Positions 48,605-57,473 of a DNA stretch of 64,000 nt are shown in pieces. The DNA is taken from assembly GCA_001936135.1 (NCBI GenBank), contig CP012809.1:3025501-3089500 (forward strand). Reading direction: 5' to 3'. The notes under the pieces were generated by a model. That model made no database searches, was not told the DNA's origin, and worked only from the letters and a program-made list of their open reading frames with translations. The position numbers and the translations under genes were made by a program. Origin of the DNA: Saccharomycopsis fibuligera x Saccharomycopsis cf. fibuligera (taxonomy: Eukaryota > Ascomycota > Saccharomycetes > Ascoideales > Saccharomycopsidaceae). How positions within the stretch are numbered: the stretch's first letter is position 1; each line of letters starts with the position of its first letter.

Positions 48605-49579
48605 ATGAGCAATACAAAAGCTGGACAGTTAATCTTCTGTAGGGCTTTCTCCATCACACATAATGCTCTGTTATTCAAAGCACTCAACAGCACCTTAAAG
48701 AATACCAGCCCTAGAAAGTTTGAGCGTACAGAAATTCTAAAGCCAGTTGGACAGGCAAAGCAGCCATCTGCCACTGATGGTATCGACAATAGAAGCTTGA
48801 GCCAGCGTAAACGCGACTGGTTGGACAATGAAAATAGACTTAAAAGGAAGGCTAACTTAGAGAAGGAATTCGCCACTAGTGGCATGTACGACATGTACAT
48901 ATTCAGAAAGACTGGGGGCAAAGTCTTTCTATCTCCAAAATCATACTTCAAAAAGGAAAAATCTTTGTACTTCCCAAATTTCATAGCTGATGAGAACTTA
49001 GATAAACAGAAAAAGCTTTCTACTTACAACGTGTTTACTAATAATGGAAAAAAGGACAAAATAAGTATAGTAAGAGTCTATTCTACTGCGGTGGGCCAGA
49101 AGTTTACTCACAAGTATTTTGGCATCAATAGTTTCAGTGATCCAAGTCTAAGTGCAAACACAGAGGTTCCTCCGTCAGATAACGGCAATTATTTGGATTC
49201 AAATGACACGTATTCTAAGCTCGTTTCTAATTTTCCAAATACACAAATTGTAAATTTCAGTTTCTACGACAATATTATCAAGAAATGGGTATTCAAGTAT
49301 TTTGCCTCAAAGAAAGTTCTTCAAAAGTCTGTTAATGTCCATGAATACAAAAAGAACTTCTTGATTCTCAATAACAAGTTTCTTTCGGTGCCGGTCAAAG
49401 ATGATATACATTATTTGAACGGTATCACTGGGTACATTTACGTGATTGACAATGAGGGCAAAATCAGATGGTTGACAAGTGGTGAGCCAACTGAGAGCGA
49501 CATACAGACATTGTGGAAAACTGTCAAAGGTTTGGAGGCTGAAATCAAGAAAAAGAATAACAATTCCAACTTTTTTTAG
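48605..49579 (+). CDS. ATP10: Mitochondrial F1Fo-ATP synthase assembly factor
   Basis: Atp10 binds newly made subunit 6 (Atp6) in the inner membrane and helps it join the subunit 9 ring. The 324-residue protein has a basic, Ser-rich N-terminal targeting region and the family stretches SPKSYFKKEKSLYFPNFIA, VNFSFYDNIIKKWVFKYF, YIYVIDNEGKIRWLTSGEPT and a final short helix. S. cerevisiae Atp10 is 279 residues; the extra length is in the N-terminal and a central Asn/Ser-rich insert (about residues 175-205). The ATG at 48605 is the first in frame. It is single-exon and 252 bp upstream of SMP3 on the same strand. Confidence 0.92.
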   Translation: MSNTKAGQLIFCRAFSITHNALLFKALNSTLKNTSPRKFERTEILKPVGQAKQPSATDGIDNRSLSQRKRDWLDNENRLKRKANLEKEFATSGMYDMYIFRKTGGKVFLSPKSYFKKEKSLYFPNFIADENLDKQKKLSTYNVFTNNGKKDKISIVRVYSTAVGQKFTHKYFGINSFSDPSLSANTEVPPSDNGNYLDSNDTYSKLVSNFPNTQIVNFSFYDNIIKKWVFKYFASKKVLQKSVNVHEYKKNFLILNNKFLSVPVKDDIHYLNGITGYIYVIDNEGKIRWLTSGEPTESDIQTLWKTVKGLEAEIKKKNNNSNFF

Positions 49580-49831
49580 GTTTTGGGTTGTATTACATTA
49601 AATAGTTGTATTTATAATTCTTGTATATTGAATAAAAGTTCCTGTCCTTTTTGCTATAGCAGAGTCAGTAGCTGTGCCTTTCCAAGCTGTCGGATTCTCG
49701 ATGAGACGGATCGATTTTTTGGGCTGCGGAGTACAGAAAATAAAAAGCGTCGGCGCTGAAGAGATATACGTTGACTTTCAAAAGAAAGTGCCCTTTGGAA
49801 AATCAGAAGTCAGACATTCAGGAAGTCCAAA

Positions 49832-51832
49832 ATGAGTCTGCAGTGGAAATTAATCTTGGTTGTCTCCTTACTTGTAAGGTTTTTCCTCGCTGTGCAGAAC
49901 TCTTACATTCATCCAGATGAGCATTTTCAAAATTTCAACATTATATATAATGTAGTCTCAAAGACTAACGCGACTGTTAGTGGCCAACTTCAGTTGTTAC
50001 ATCATGATATACCGTGGGAATTTAGTGCTATGAACCCAGCTAGAAGTTTGATTCCACTATATGTAATTTACTACCCTATCTTCAAGTTATTTCAAGACAA
50101 GCTAGATCCCCTCAAGATACTTTATGTGTTGAGATTGATTTTCTGCTTTTCCTCATGGATCATTATTGACTACTCATTGATTAAGCTCTCCACTTTATCT
50201 TCAAGAAAAAACCTCATCAGCATAATATTAATCTACACCAGTTACGTGATTTGGGTTTATCAATCCCATACGTTTTCAAATTCTATCGAGACCATAGTAT
50301 TGTTGCTCTGCTTGTTAGTCATTAACTCTGTGAAAGTCCAATGTGAAAACTATGAGTTTGTCAAAAACGATAGATCGTTTGATCTTAAAAAAAACGATGA
50401 TGCGCTGATCAAAGGCAATGAACCCTTGAGAATTAACAACAATTTCAAAAAATTGATAGCTTTAGCATTTCTTATCAATTTTGGTGTATTCAATCGTGTC
50501 ACCTTCGCATCGTTTTTGGGATTTCCTAGTTTCTACTTGCTCAAGTTTTTCTTCTCATACAAGAAGTTCGTGTCATTGGTAGTCTTTGGGATCTCTGGTA
50601 TGAGCTTTTTCTTAATATTTTCCTTACTTGACACTAAACTTTATGAAAAATTTCACAATATCAATCCTTCTTTAATATATAGCAGCAACTTTGAAATATT
50701 TGGACAGAATTTGATCATAGCACCTCTTAACAATTTGCTCTACAATACAGACTACTCGAATCTTTCGAAACATGGCATACACCCAAGATACAATCATATA
50801 ACTGTTAACCTCTTTCAAGTATTGGGGCCTTTGTATCTTGTCTTTGCTTATAATTTGAAAGATTACTTCAAGTATTTATACATCAAATTCAAACTTCGAA
50901 ATGTTCTGCCGCAACGCAAAGTCAAGCTACTTCAAAATCCTCAATACAATGAACTATCATTCAAAGGAGTTATCTTTGCTACAATTATTTCGGGGCTTTT
51001 CTTTTTGTCGTTAATACCTCACCAAGAACTTCGCTTTTTGATTCCTTTGCAGCCGTTGATATTGAAAGTGATAGATTTTGAATTTTTGAATGAAAAATTT
51101 GAAGTGGGTGGTGCCGCAAAGCAGCAAAATAATGAGCAAACCTCTGATGATAAAAATAAGAAAGATATAGTTATAATTACTCCAAAAGCAAAAATGTTGA
51201 TTAGAAATATTCTTGTTGTGTGGTACATTTTCAATGCCGCACTTGGTATATTAATGGGCATGTTCCATCAAGGTGGTATCCTTACAGCGCTTAATTATAT
51301 ATATGAGCAACAAAATTTGACTGCAAATTCTGAATCCCCTCTAGACAATGAGAAAACAATTTACTCTGGTGAAAACATACAACTTTGGTGGCGCACCTAT
51401 CCGCCTCCTACGTGGCTTTTAAACGATAGTACTTTAGCACTCTTGAAATATGATGATCAAATTGTGCAAAGCAGTAGCCAGAACCTCACTTATGGCGATA
51501 ACTTGAATGATTTAATGTCTTTTAACTATGGTGCTGAAAAAGTAAAAAATGTTGTGATTGACACGATGGGAATGGATGTGGAGTTGTTGGATAAATTAAT
51601 GGTAAGCATTCTGCTGTCAAAACAGCAGAAAAGACTATTTCTAATCATGCCAATCAGCTCTTATCAATCTACCATTGTACCGTTTTATGCTTTGGCCACA
51701 AATTTAAATCCGGAAATTAGTACAGGAATTCAATTTGAGCAAAAATGGTTCGACTTTTATCATTTAGATATGGATCATCTAGATTTGAAGCATCCTTCGC
51801 CTGGTATTGGTATCTACAGTGTGACAATTTAG
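49832..51832 (+). CDS. SMP3: GPI mannosyltransferase 4 (fourth mannose)
   Basis: Smp3 is the ER glycosyltransferase (family GT22) that adds the fourth mannose to the GPI core, essential in yeasts. The 666-residue protein shows the GT22 lumenal motif SYIHPDEHFQNF near residue 25, IPWEF, the conserved YQSHTFSNSIET, FGVFNRVTFASF, IAPLNNLLYNTDYSNLSKHG with HPRYNHITVN, and LIPHQELRFLIPLQPLI. Multiple hydrophobic segments lie between these. It is longer than S. cerevisiae Smp3 (516) because of inserts at about residues 170-205 and 420-450 and a longer lumenal C-terminal part. Single exon. It works with the GPI-anchored wall-protein pathway that the nearby CCW14-like protein uses, although adjacency may be chance. 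Confidence 0.92.
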   Translation: MSLQWKLILVVSLLVRFFLAVQNSYIHPDEHFQNFNIIYNVVSKTNATVSGQLQLLHHDIPWEFSAMNPARSLIPLYVIYYPIFKLFQDKLDPLKILYVLRLIFCFSSWIIIDYSLIKLSTLSSRKNLISIILIYTSYVIWVYQSHTFSNSIETIVLLLCLLVINSVKVQCENYEFVKNDRSFDLKKNDDALIKGNEPLRINNNFKKLIALAFLINFGVFNRVTFASFLGFPSFYLLKFFFSYKKFVSLVVFGISGMSFFLIFSLLDTKLYEKFHNINPSLIYSSNFEIFGQNLIIAPLNNLLYNTDYSNLSKHGIHPRYNHITVNLFQVLGPLYLVFAYNLKDYFKYLYIKFKLRNVLPQRKVKLLQNPQYNELSFKGVIFATIISGLFFLSLIPHQELRFLIPLQPLILKVIDFEFLNEKFEVGGAAKQQNNEQTSDDKNKKDIVIITPKAKMLIRNILVVWYIFNAALGILMGMFHQGGILTALNYIYEQQNLTANSESPLDNEKTIYSGENIQLWWRTYPPPTWLLNDSTLALLKYDDQIVQSSSQNLTYGDNLNDLMSFNYGAEKVKNVVIDTMGMDVELLDKLMVSILLSKQQKRLFLIMPISSYQSTIVPFYALATNLNPEISTGIQFEQKWFDFYHLDMDHLDLKHPSPGIGIYSVTI

Positions 51833-52330
51833 TTTACTTTTCATTCAGCTATCATTAATTTTATGTCTATAGTTAACTCAATTGACAAAACTCTGTTTTT
51901 CGCCTGCAGTATTAATGGTGTTTTCAATTTCTGTAAGATCTACCACTTTTGGTAGATTTAGTTGTGATTATGCTCTGATCGCGGCATCCTGCAGTAGCAT
52001 GGACATGCATCAAGAAGGAGATTCAGCCACAAATGCGTCACACGCAGTGCAACATAATCCAGATTTCCCAGTCTTTTTTGCAGCATTTCTCTTTGTGAAA
52101 ACACTCTGGTGGCATATGTGCTACTCAGAAAGTAAAGGAAGGAAATTTCGGGGGAGAATAACCATAAATTTCAAGCAAATCAGGCAATCTGTGCTCTATA
52201 TAAGGCACTTGGTTTCATGAGACTGCTACAAATCTTTTGATTTGTCAACGCTTTCTTTGATTAGCAGTACTCCAAAAACAATAAAATACCCCAATATAAA
52301 AAAAAATTTTAAAAAACTTGTCGCAATACC
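51833..52330. other. Intergenic region SMP3 / kinase
   Basis: Contains a perfect 8-bp hairpin (ATCTACCA, loop CTTT, TGGTAGAT) at 51938-51957, about 105 nt past the SMP3 stop. An open frame here starts only from a TTG and has no protein-like signature, so it is not called. Confidence 0.55.
51938..51957. terminator. Perfect hairpin in the SMP3 3' region
   Basis: An 8-bp perfect stem with a 4-nt loop, extendable by a G-T and an A-T pair. It may be a 3'UTR structure; yeast termination does not generally need one. Confidence 0.35.
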
Positions 52331-53725
52331 ATGCATTCCCTTGCTTCAAACTTTTATCACCAAAGAGCTAACAATGGTCCTCAACACATCTATCCAAACA
52401 ACTACGATGCCAATCGTTTCGCTTATCATGCTGCATATGGTTTGCCAGGTATTCAAGGGAATTTAAACATTCAAGATGAGCTGCCAGTTTTAAGAAATGA
52501 TTTTCCTGTCCCTCATTTTACACAGCGAGTGCAATACTTAAACCACCCAACTAGCAACTTTAACAAGGGTCCCGTTAAATTTAATGGCATTGCAAAACGT
52601 TTTGAAAAGCCTAGAAATTATGAAGACGTTTTCCCTCCCACAAAACTCTATTTACCAAAAGATTTGGACCTTGACTTGGAAGGAACCGATCCTTTTAGTT
52701 GCAAAAAAGAGGAAGAAAGTGCATTTATGCCACGGCAAGTAATATTTAATGGTAGTTCTTATCAGCGGCAGGAAGAGTTAGGTAAAGGTACATTTGGTGT
52801 GTGTTATAGAGTCACTTCTTTTTACAACCAAAGTCTTGTTGCCAAGGTTTTACGAAAGAGCTCAACTCACTTCAATACAGCCTCGGTTATAAAGGAGTAC
52901 CATATAATGGCTCCACTTAGACATCCAAATATTGCTCTCTGTCATGCTGTTGGACAAGATACCAACGCTATGTACCTTTTCCTAGAGTACTATGAAAATA
53001 AAAGCTTAGAGAGCTACATAGCTGAGAAAGAGCTTCTCAGCGAACCAGATGCCAGAGTTTTTGCTTCTGATATTGTCAAAGGACTTCAATATTTGCGGGA
53101 AAATAGAATCATTCATAGAGACCTTAAGCCTGGAAACATTTTGTTAGACAAAGATATGAAAGCCAGAATCAGTGACTTTGGTGTGTCTGCGAAGTTGAAT
53201 TCTTATCAAAATTTTACGTTCGGATATTGTGGTACAAGGCCCTATGTTTCCCCAGAAATGCTGATACCTCCATATTTCCATAGCTTCGAAACAGATATAT
53301 GGAGCTTTGGAATAATTTTGTACGAAATGTTATATGGTATATATCCTTTCAAAGGCACTGATGAGGAGGTGACATCAAAGATTTTGGCAGGGAAACTTGA
53401 GTTTCCGGAAAATGTGGCAGTATCAGCATCTGCTAAAGACTTAATCTCCAGAATATTAGTCCCTGATCAAAGCAAAAGACTATCTTTGGAGCAAATACTC
53501 CAGCACGACTGGTTTAGAGGACCCACCACAAGCTTCGCAACTAGTGTTGAGAAATTTTTATTAGAAGTAAAAAGGAACTGGGGAAAGAGTAATAATAACA
53601 ACAATAGTAATAATAATAATAATAGGTGGCTTGACTTCAGAACATCAAGGCACAAAATAGACTTGTTGTGTGATTTTGGAAAACCAGTTGTTTTATATGG
53701 ACATTGCCATACTGGAAAAATGTAA
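52331..53725 (+). CDS. Divergent Polo-like protein kinase without polo boxes
   Basis: A 464-residue Ser/Thr kinase. The catalytic domain (about residues 144-396) is complete: Gly-rich loop GKGTFG (151-156), ATP-binding Lys172 in VAKVLRKSS, HRDLKPGN (262-269), DFG (282-284), and CGTRPYVSPEML. Closest by eye to Polo/Cdc5 kinases: YQRQEELGKGTFGVCYRV, KSLESYIAEKELLSEPDAR, FHSFETDIWSFGIILY and QILQHDWFRG align with the matching Polo segments. However, the C-terminal polo-box domain that targets Polo kinases is absent; instead about 65 residues follow with an Asn-rich run. The 140-residue N-terminal part is unique and Asn/Pro/Tyr-rich. A true CDC5 with polo boxes is expected elsewhere in the genome, so this is probably a paralogue. 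Confidence 0.8.
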   Translation: MHSLASNFYHQRANNGPQHIYPNNYDANRFAYHAAYGLPGIQGNLNIQDELPVLRNDFPVPHFTQRVQYLNHPTSNFNKGPVKFNGIAKRFEKPRNYEDVFPPTKLYLPKDLDLDLEGTDPFSCKKEEESAFMPRQVIFNGSSYQRQEELGKGTFGVCYRVTSFYNQSLVAKVLRKSSTHFNTASVIKEYHIMAPLRHPNIALCHAVGQDTNAMYLFLEYYENKSLESYIAEKELLSEPDARVFASDIVKGLQYLRENRIIHRDLKPGNILLDKDMKARISDFGVSAKLNSYQNFTFGYCGTRPYVSPEMLIPPYFHSFETDIWSFGIILYEMLYGIYPFKGTDEEVTSKILAGKLEFPENVAVSASAKDLISRILVPDQSKRLSLEQILQHDWFRGPTTSFATSVEKFLLEVKRNWGKSNNNNNSNNNNNRWLDFRTSRHKIDLLCDFGKPVVLYGHCHTGKM

Positions 53726-53905
53726 AAGAGACAGTATAAAAAAAAAATATAGACAAAAAATGTAAAAAAAAAAAAAAAAACAATAAAATTATAAAACAAA
53801 AAAAAATGTTTGTTTAATTTTTTTTTTTTTTTTTTTTTTTTGATATTTACTATTCAATCCCTCAATGTTTGATTTATTAATATTTCTTCTCGTTCGTTCA
53901 TGATT

Positions 53906-53937
<32 letters not shown>

Positions 53938-54494
53938 TTTTATTTTTTTGTTTTGGTTGTTAGTTTCACTATTATTTCATTCGAGTCACTCTTGTTATTT
54001 CAAAGGCACCATAAGCTTGTGTGGACTTTCAAGATAACAATTATAAATACCTATCTGGTTGTGTAGCTCTCTCAAAGTACCATTTCCATAATTACAAGTA
54101 GGGAAAAGAGAACCCTTTTAATCCAGGGAAATACAGCCTCAATTAATAATAATAAATGGTGATATTTTGCCACTAATTTAAAATGATTTTTACTGTATCT
54201 TGGTTTACTTGCGAATGCAAGGTACAAACTATAGCTATAGATGTAGTAAAATCTGCGGTAAGCACGGGCTTCGTAACATTGCGCAACACATCAAACACAG
54301 TTGAAAATTGAAATGTCTGTCCCACATGCAATCGATAAAGCATAATCAATCCACCAAACTTGTATGAAGACTTTAAGCACATACAAAGTTAAATATTGGA
54401 ACACTTACTGAACTGCCCGAGTGCTCAATTACCAAACTTCCTAACTGTCCAAGTACCCGGTTTTTTTAGAAGAAAAATATTGCAATCTGTCATA
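53726..54494. other. Intergenic region with long poly(A/T) tracts
   Basis: Holds T runs of 24 nt (53818-53841) and 28 nt (53907-53934), and an A run near 53764-53780. There is no gene; the right part is the promoter of the next, spliced gene. Confidence 0.7.
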
Positions 54495-55193
54495 ATGTCC
54501 GCTACATCCATTGCTAAGCAAAGTATCATGAGAAACAGTTCGATGTTACTCAGTAGCCAATTCACCCAGGCCCTCGCTTACAATAATACATACAAAATAG
54601 TATCAACAACAGCAATAAACTCAACTGGTATCAAAATACGTCAACAGCCACTTCTGAGATCAAGTATAGTATGTGATGCCAACAAGGGGGCTGCTATAAA
54701 TAGCGGGGACAGCAATAAAGTTGAGGGCAACGGTGCTGGAGTTGAAGGTCAAGCGGTCAATGATGATCTTAATATCAATGCTAATGCTGATGCTAGTGGC
54801 GGGAATAGCGCACAATCTAGTGGGGTTGATAAAGAGCATCTTGCGAAATTTCAACAACAGATGAGATCTTCGGTGCGTAGGGGACAACAAGAGCAGGGAG
54901 AAGAGGAAGAGGAACCGGTAGATAAGAAGGCTCTTCATGTATGTATATTTTTTTTTCTTTGGAAAGCCTTTAGTGTATCCTTATGGCACAGGTGGTTGAG
55001 AAAAATACTAAAATGTATGTGCATACTAACCGTTTGAATCTAGACTAAGTTTTACAGAGAAGTGGGAAAGCCGTTTATCAAGGTTGTTGGTCTTACTTTT
55101 GTTACTTTTTATTCGATGAAATTCTTATGGGAATACTTGGAAGCGACTACGGAGGGAGAAGAAGGGAAACAGCAAGTGGAGCAGAAAAAGTAA
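54495..55193 (+). CDS. Spliced mitochondrial-type single-pass membrane protein
   Basis: Two exons, 54495-54938 (444 nt) and 55044-55193 (150 nt), give a 197-residue protein. The N-terminus (MSATSIAKQSIMRNSSMLLS) is basic, hydroxylated and free of acidic residues for about 65 residues, as in mitochondrial presequences. The middle is Asn/Gly/Ser-rich, then a charged region (RRGQQEQGEEEEEPVDKK). Exon 2 encodes TKFYREVGKPFIKVVGLTFV..., a single membrane segment with flanking basic residues, and a charged C-terminus ending VEQKK. The membrane segment lies entirely in exon 2, so the unspliced reading would lose it. The family is not recognised; an inner-membrane respiratory-chain or MICOS-type accessory protein is possible. 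Confidence 0.78.
54939..55043 (+). other. Intron of the mitochondrial-type membrane protein gene (105 nt)
   Basis: The donor GTATGT is at 54939-54944, the perfect branch site TACTAAC at 55024-55030 and the acceptor TAG ends at 55043, 13 nt beyond the branch site. Phase 0. A later CAG at 55055-55057 would break the frame. Confidence 0.88.
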
Positions 55194-55584
55194 AATATTC
55201 AACGAATAGAACAATGTTTTGAAGCTCGTTGACTTTAAGCACTTCTAGTGAATGTCTATAGGAGAAGGATAAAAAAAAAGTCGTTAACATCTGTTCATTA
55301 GATAATTAAGTCGTATATAAACTTGAACGTAGTTTTGTGATTTTGGCCCTTTTATGAACCAAATTTTGTGTATCCGAGAAATTCACGTCTTCTTCAAATA
55401 CCGAGGTCTTTATTGTACATTATGATATGATTAAGGAATAGTAGCGGAACCAAAAAAATTAAAATAATAAAAAAAAAGAAAAAAAAAATAAAAGGGAAGG
55501 ATGAATAAAATACTTCTCAAAACAAAAATCGTCGTCACATATCAAATGAGTTACAGTTGCTGTTTTAGCAATAGACTATAACCC
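55194..55584. other. Convergent intergenic region before IDP1
   Basis: A-rich DNA with several 8-11-nt A runs. No feature recognised. Confidence 0.6.
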
Positions 55585-56943
55585 TTAGTTAAGCTTGGAT
55601 TTCAACTTGTCAGCAACAGCATCCAAGAATTCGGTAGTGGTAACGTAGCTGTCTCTGCCGGTCTTGCCCATAGTGAGAGCTAAGTCTTTAGTCATAATGT
55701 TATCATTTTGGACAGTCTCAATAGTAGCAGCTTCCAAAGTTTCAGCAAATTTGGCAACTTCTGGAGTTTGATCCAAAATAGCTCTTTGGTAAATACCTTT
55801 ACTCCAGGCAAAGATAGAAGCAATAGAGTTAGTGGAGGTTTCTTCACCCTTTTGGTGTCTTCTGAAATGTCTAGTGACAGTACCGTGAGCAGCTTCGGAT
55901 TCAAAAGCTTTACCATCTGGTGTCATCAAGACAGAAGTCATCAAACCTAAAGAGCCAAAGCCTTGTGCCACAATATCGGAAATAACATCGCCATCATAAT
56001 TCTTCAAAGCCATAATAAAGCCACCTTTAGATTTGATCATTTGTGCAACCATATCATCGATCAAACGGTGCTCGTAGTAAATGCCGAGCTTCTCGAATTC
56101 AGCCTTGTAAGTAGTGTCGTAAAGCTCTTGGAAAATATCTTTGAATCTACCATCGTATTTCTTCAAGATAGTATTTTTAGAGGAAAAGGTCAAATTCAAT
56201 TTCTTTTGAAGAGCGAGTTTGAATGAAGAGTGAGCAAAACCTCTAATAGACTCTTCATGGTTGTACATGGCCAAGCCCACACCCGGACCTTTAAAGTCAT
56301 AAACATTATAAACTTGCTTTTTGCTTGGATCGCTTTCTGGAGTAAAGGACAATTCCAATTTACCTGCTTCTGGAATAGTAATATTGGTGGATTTGTATTG
56401 ATCCCCGTGAGCATGTCTACCAATAACAATTGGTTTTTCCCAGCCTTGGACCATTCTTGGAATATTTGGAATAACAATTGGCTCTCTGAACACAGTACCA
56501 CCCAAAATGTTTCTAATGGTACCATTTGGAGATACCCACATTTTCTTCAAACCAAATTCTTTAACTCTGGCTTCATCTGGGGTAATGGTGGCACATTTAA
56601 TACCGACACCGTATTTTTTGATAGCATTGGCGGAATCAACGGTGACTTGATCATTAGTGGCATCACGATTGGTGATGGACAAGTCATAATATTTCAAGTC
56701 CACATCCAAGTATGGGTGGACCAACTTATCTTTGATAATTTGCCAAATGATTCTGGTCATTTCATCACCGTCCAATTCGACAATTGGGTTTTTCACCTTG
56801 AGCTTGTCCAAGGCAAGGGCCGAAGAGGAGAAGAGGCGGGCATTGCTGGTAGCGGTAGCGGTAGCGGCATAAGCATTGAATTGGGTTCTAGCCACTCTGG
56901 AAGCTGTTGGTAAAACAGATGATCTGATACTTCTGCCAAACAT
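55585..56943 (-). CDS. IDP1: Mitochondrial NADP+-dependent isocitrate dehydrogenase
   Basis: It oxidatively decarboxylates isocitrate to 2-oxoglutarate with NADP+, supplying mitochondrial NADPH. The 452-residue protein starts at the ATG at 56943 with a presequence ([20 protein letters not shown]) rich in Arg, Ser and Ala. The mature core then begins near [19 protein letters not shown]. Conserved pieces include [63 protein letters not shown] and [18 protein letters not shown]. The frame continues 54 codons upstream to 57105, but that stretch is His-rich leader and not conserved. The C-terminus ends KLKSKLN, one residue away from a peroxisomal SKL. Codon bias is strong. Confidence 0.95.
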   Translation of the reverse strand: MFGRSIRSSVLPTASRVARTQFNAYAATATATSNARLFSSSALALDKLKVKNPIVELDGDEMTRIIWQIIKDKLVHPYLDVDLKYYDLSITNRDATNDQVTVDSANAIKKYGVGIKCATITPDEARVKEFGLKKMWVSPNGTIRNILGGTVFREPIVIPNIPRMVQGWEKPIVIGRHAHGDQYKSTNITIPEAGKLELSFTPESDPSKKQVYNVYDFKGPGVGLAMYNHEESIRGFAHSSFKLALQKKLNLTFSSKNTILKKYDGRFKDIFQELYDTTYKAEFEKLGIYYEHRLIDDMVAQMIKSKGGFIMALKNYDGDVISDIVAQGFGSLGLMTSVLMTPDGKAFESEAAHGTVTRHFRRHQKGEETSTNSIASIFAWSKGIYQRAILDQTPEVAKFAETLEAATIETVQNDNIMTKDLALTMGKTGRDSYVTTTEFLDAVADKLKSKLN

Positions 56944-57473
56944 TATGTATATTGCGATTGGTGATATGTATTTGGTTGGGATTATGGTATGATGGTGATT
57001 GATGGTATGATTGAGAGTGAAAGAAAAGTGATGGAGAAATTTGGGGCCTGAAATAGGCAGGAGCTGCTGGGTGCACAGAGCGGAGGAGATTGATATCAAT
57101 GCCATGAGTCAGTTGACAGTGGCCGTTATCGGAGCGCGCAACTGGTGAGGCCGCTACGGATTGGTCTTTTTTTTTTATTTTTTTTTGTGACTCTTACCAT
57201 GAAACGAAGGCTAATACAAGCAAAAGATACAGTATATGGTAGCTAATATCATATGAAAAGAAGGTTTTAGATTATTTTATGTAGTATAGTACAAAAAAAT
57301 AGCGGGTATGCGATCTGTATGGAAGAGAAGAAAAGAACAGCTAAAAACAAGTCAAAAAAAAAAAAAAAAAACATCTACTAAACAAATGCAAAAGACATGC
57401 GAGAGAATAAGAAAATAATATAAAAACGAAATAACGGTGAAAGTCCCAGTAGTGTTCTAAGCTGCTATTGTGA
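56944..57473. other. IDP1 promoter / TSR1 3' flank
   Basis: Contains a poly(T) tract near 57166-57186 in the IDP1 promoter and a poly(A) run near 57354-57370 close to the TSR1 end. No other feature recognised. Confidence 0.6.

Noticed and set aside
36995-52115. A 14-bp match, AAACACTCTGGTGG, shared between about 36999 and about 52097, both reading TLWW in open frames
   Set aside because: Several 14-bp matches are expected by chance in a 64-kb window, and the flanks do not align.
51882-52220. 112-codon open frame between SMP3 and the kinase gene
   Set aside because: It starts only from a TTG, has no recognisable domain and overlaps a hairpin and the kinase promoter.
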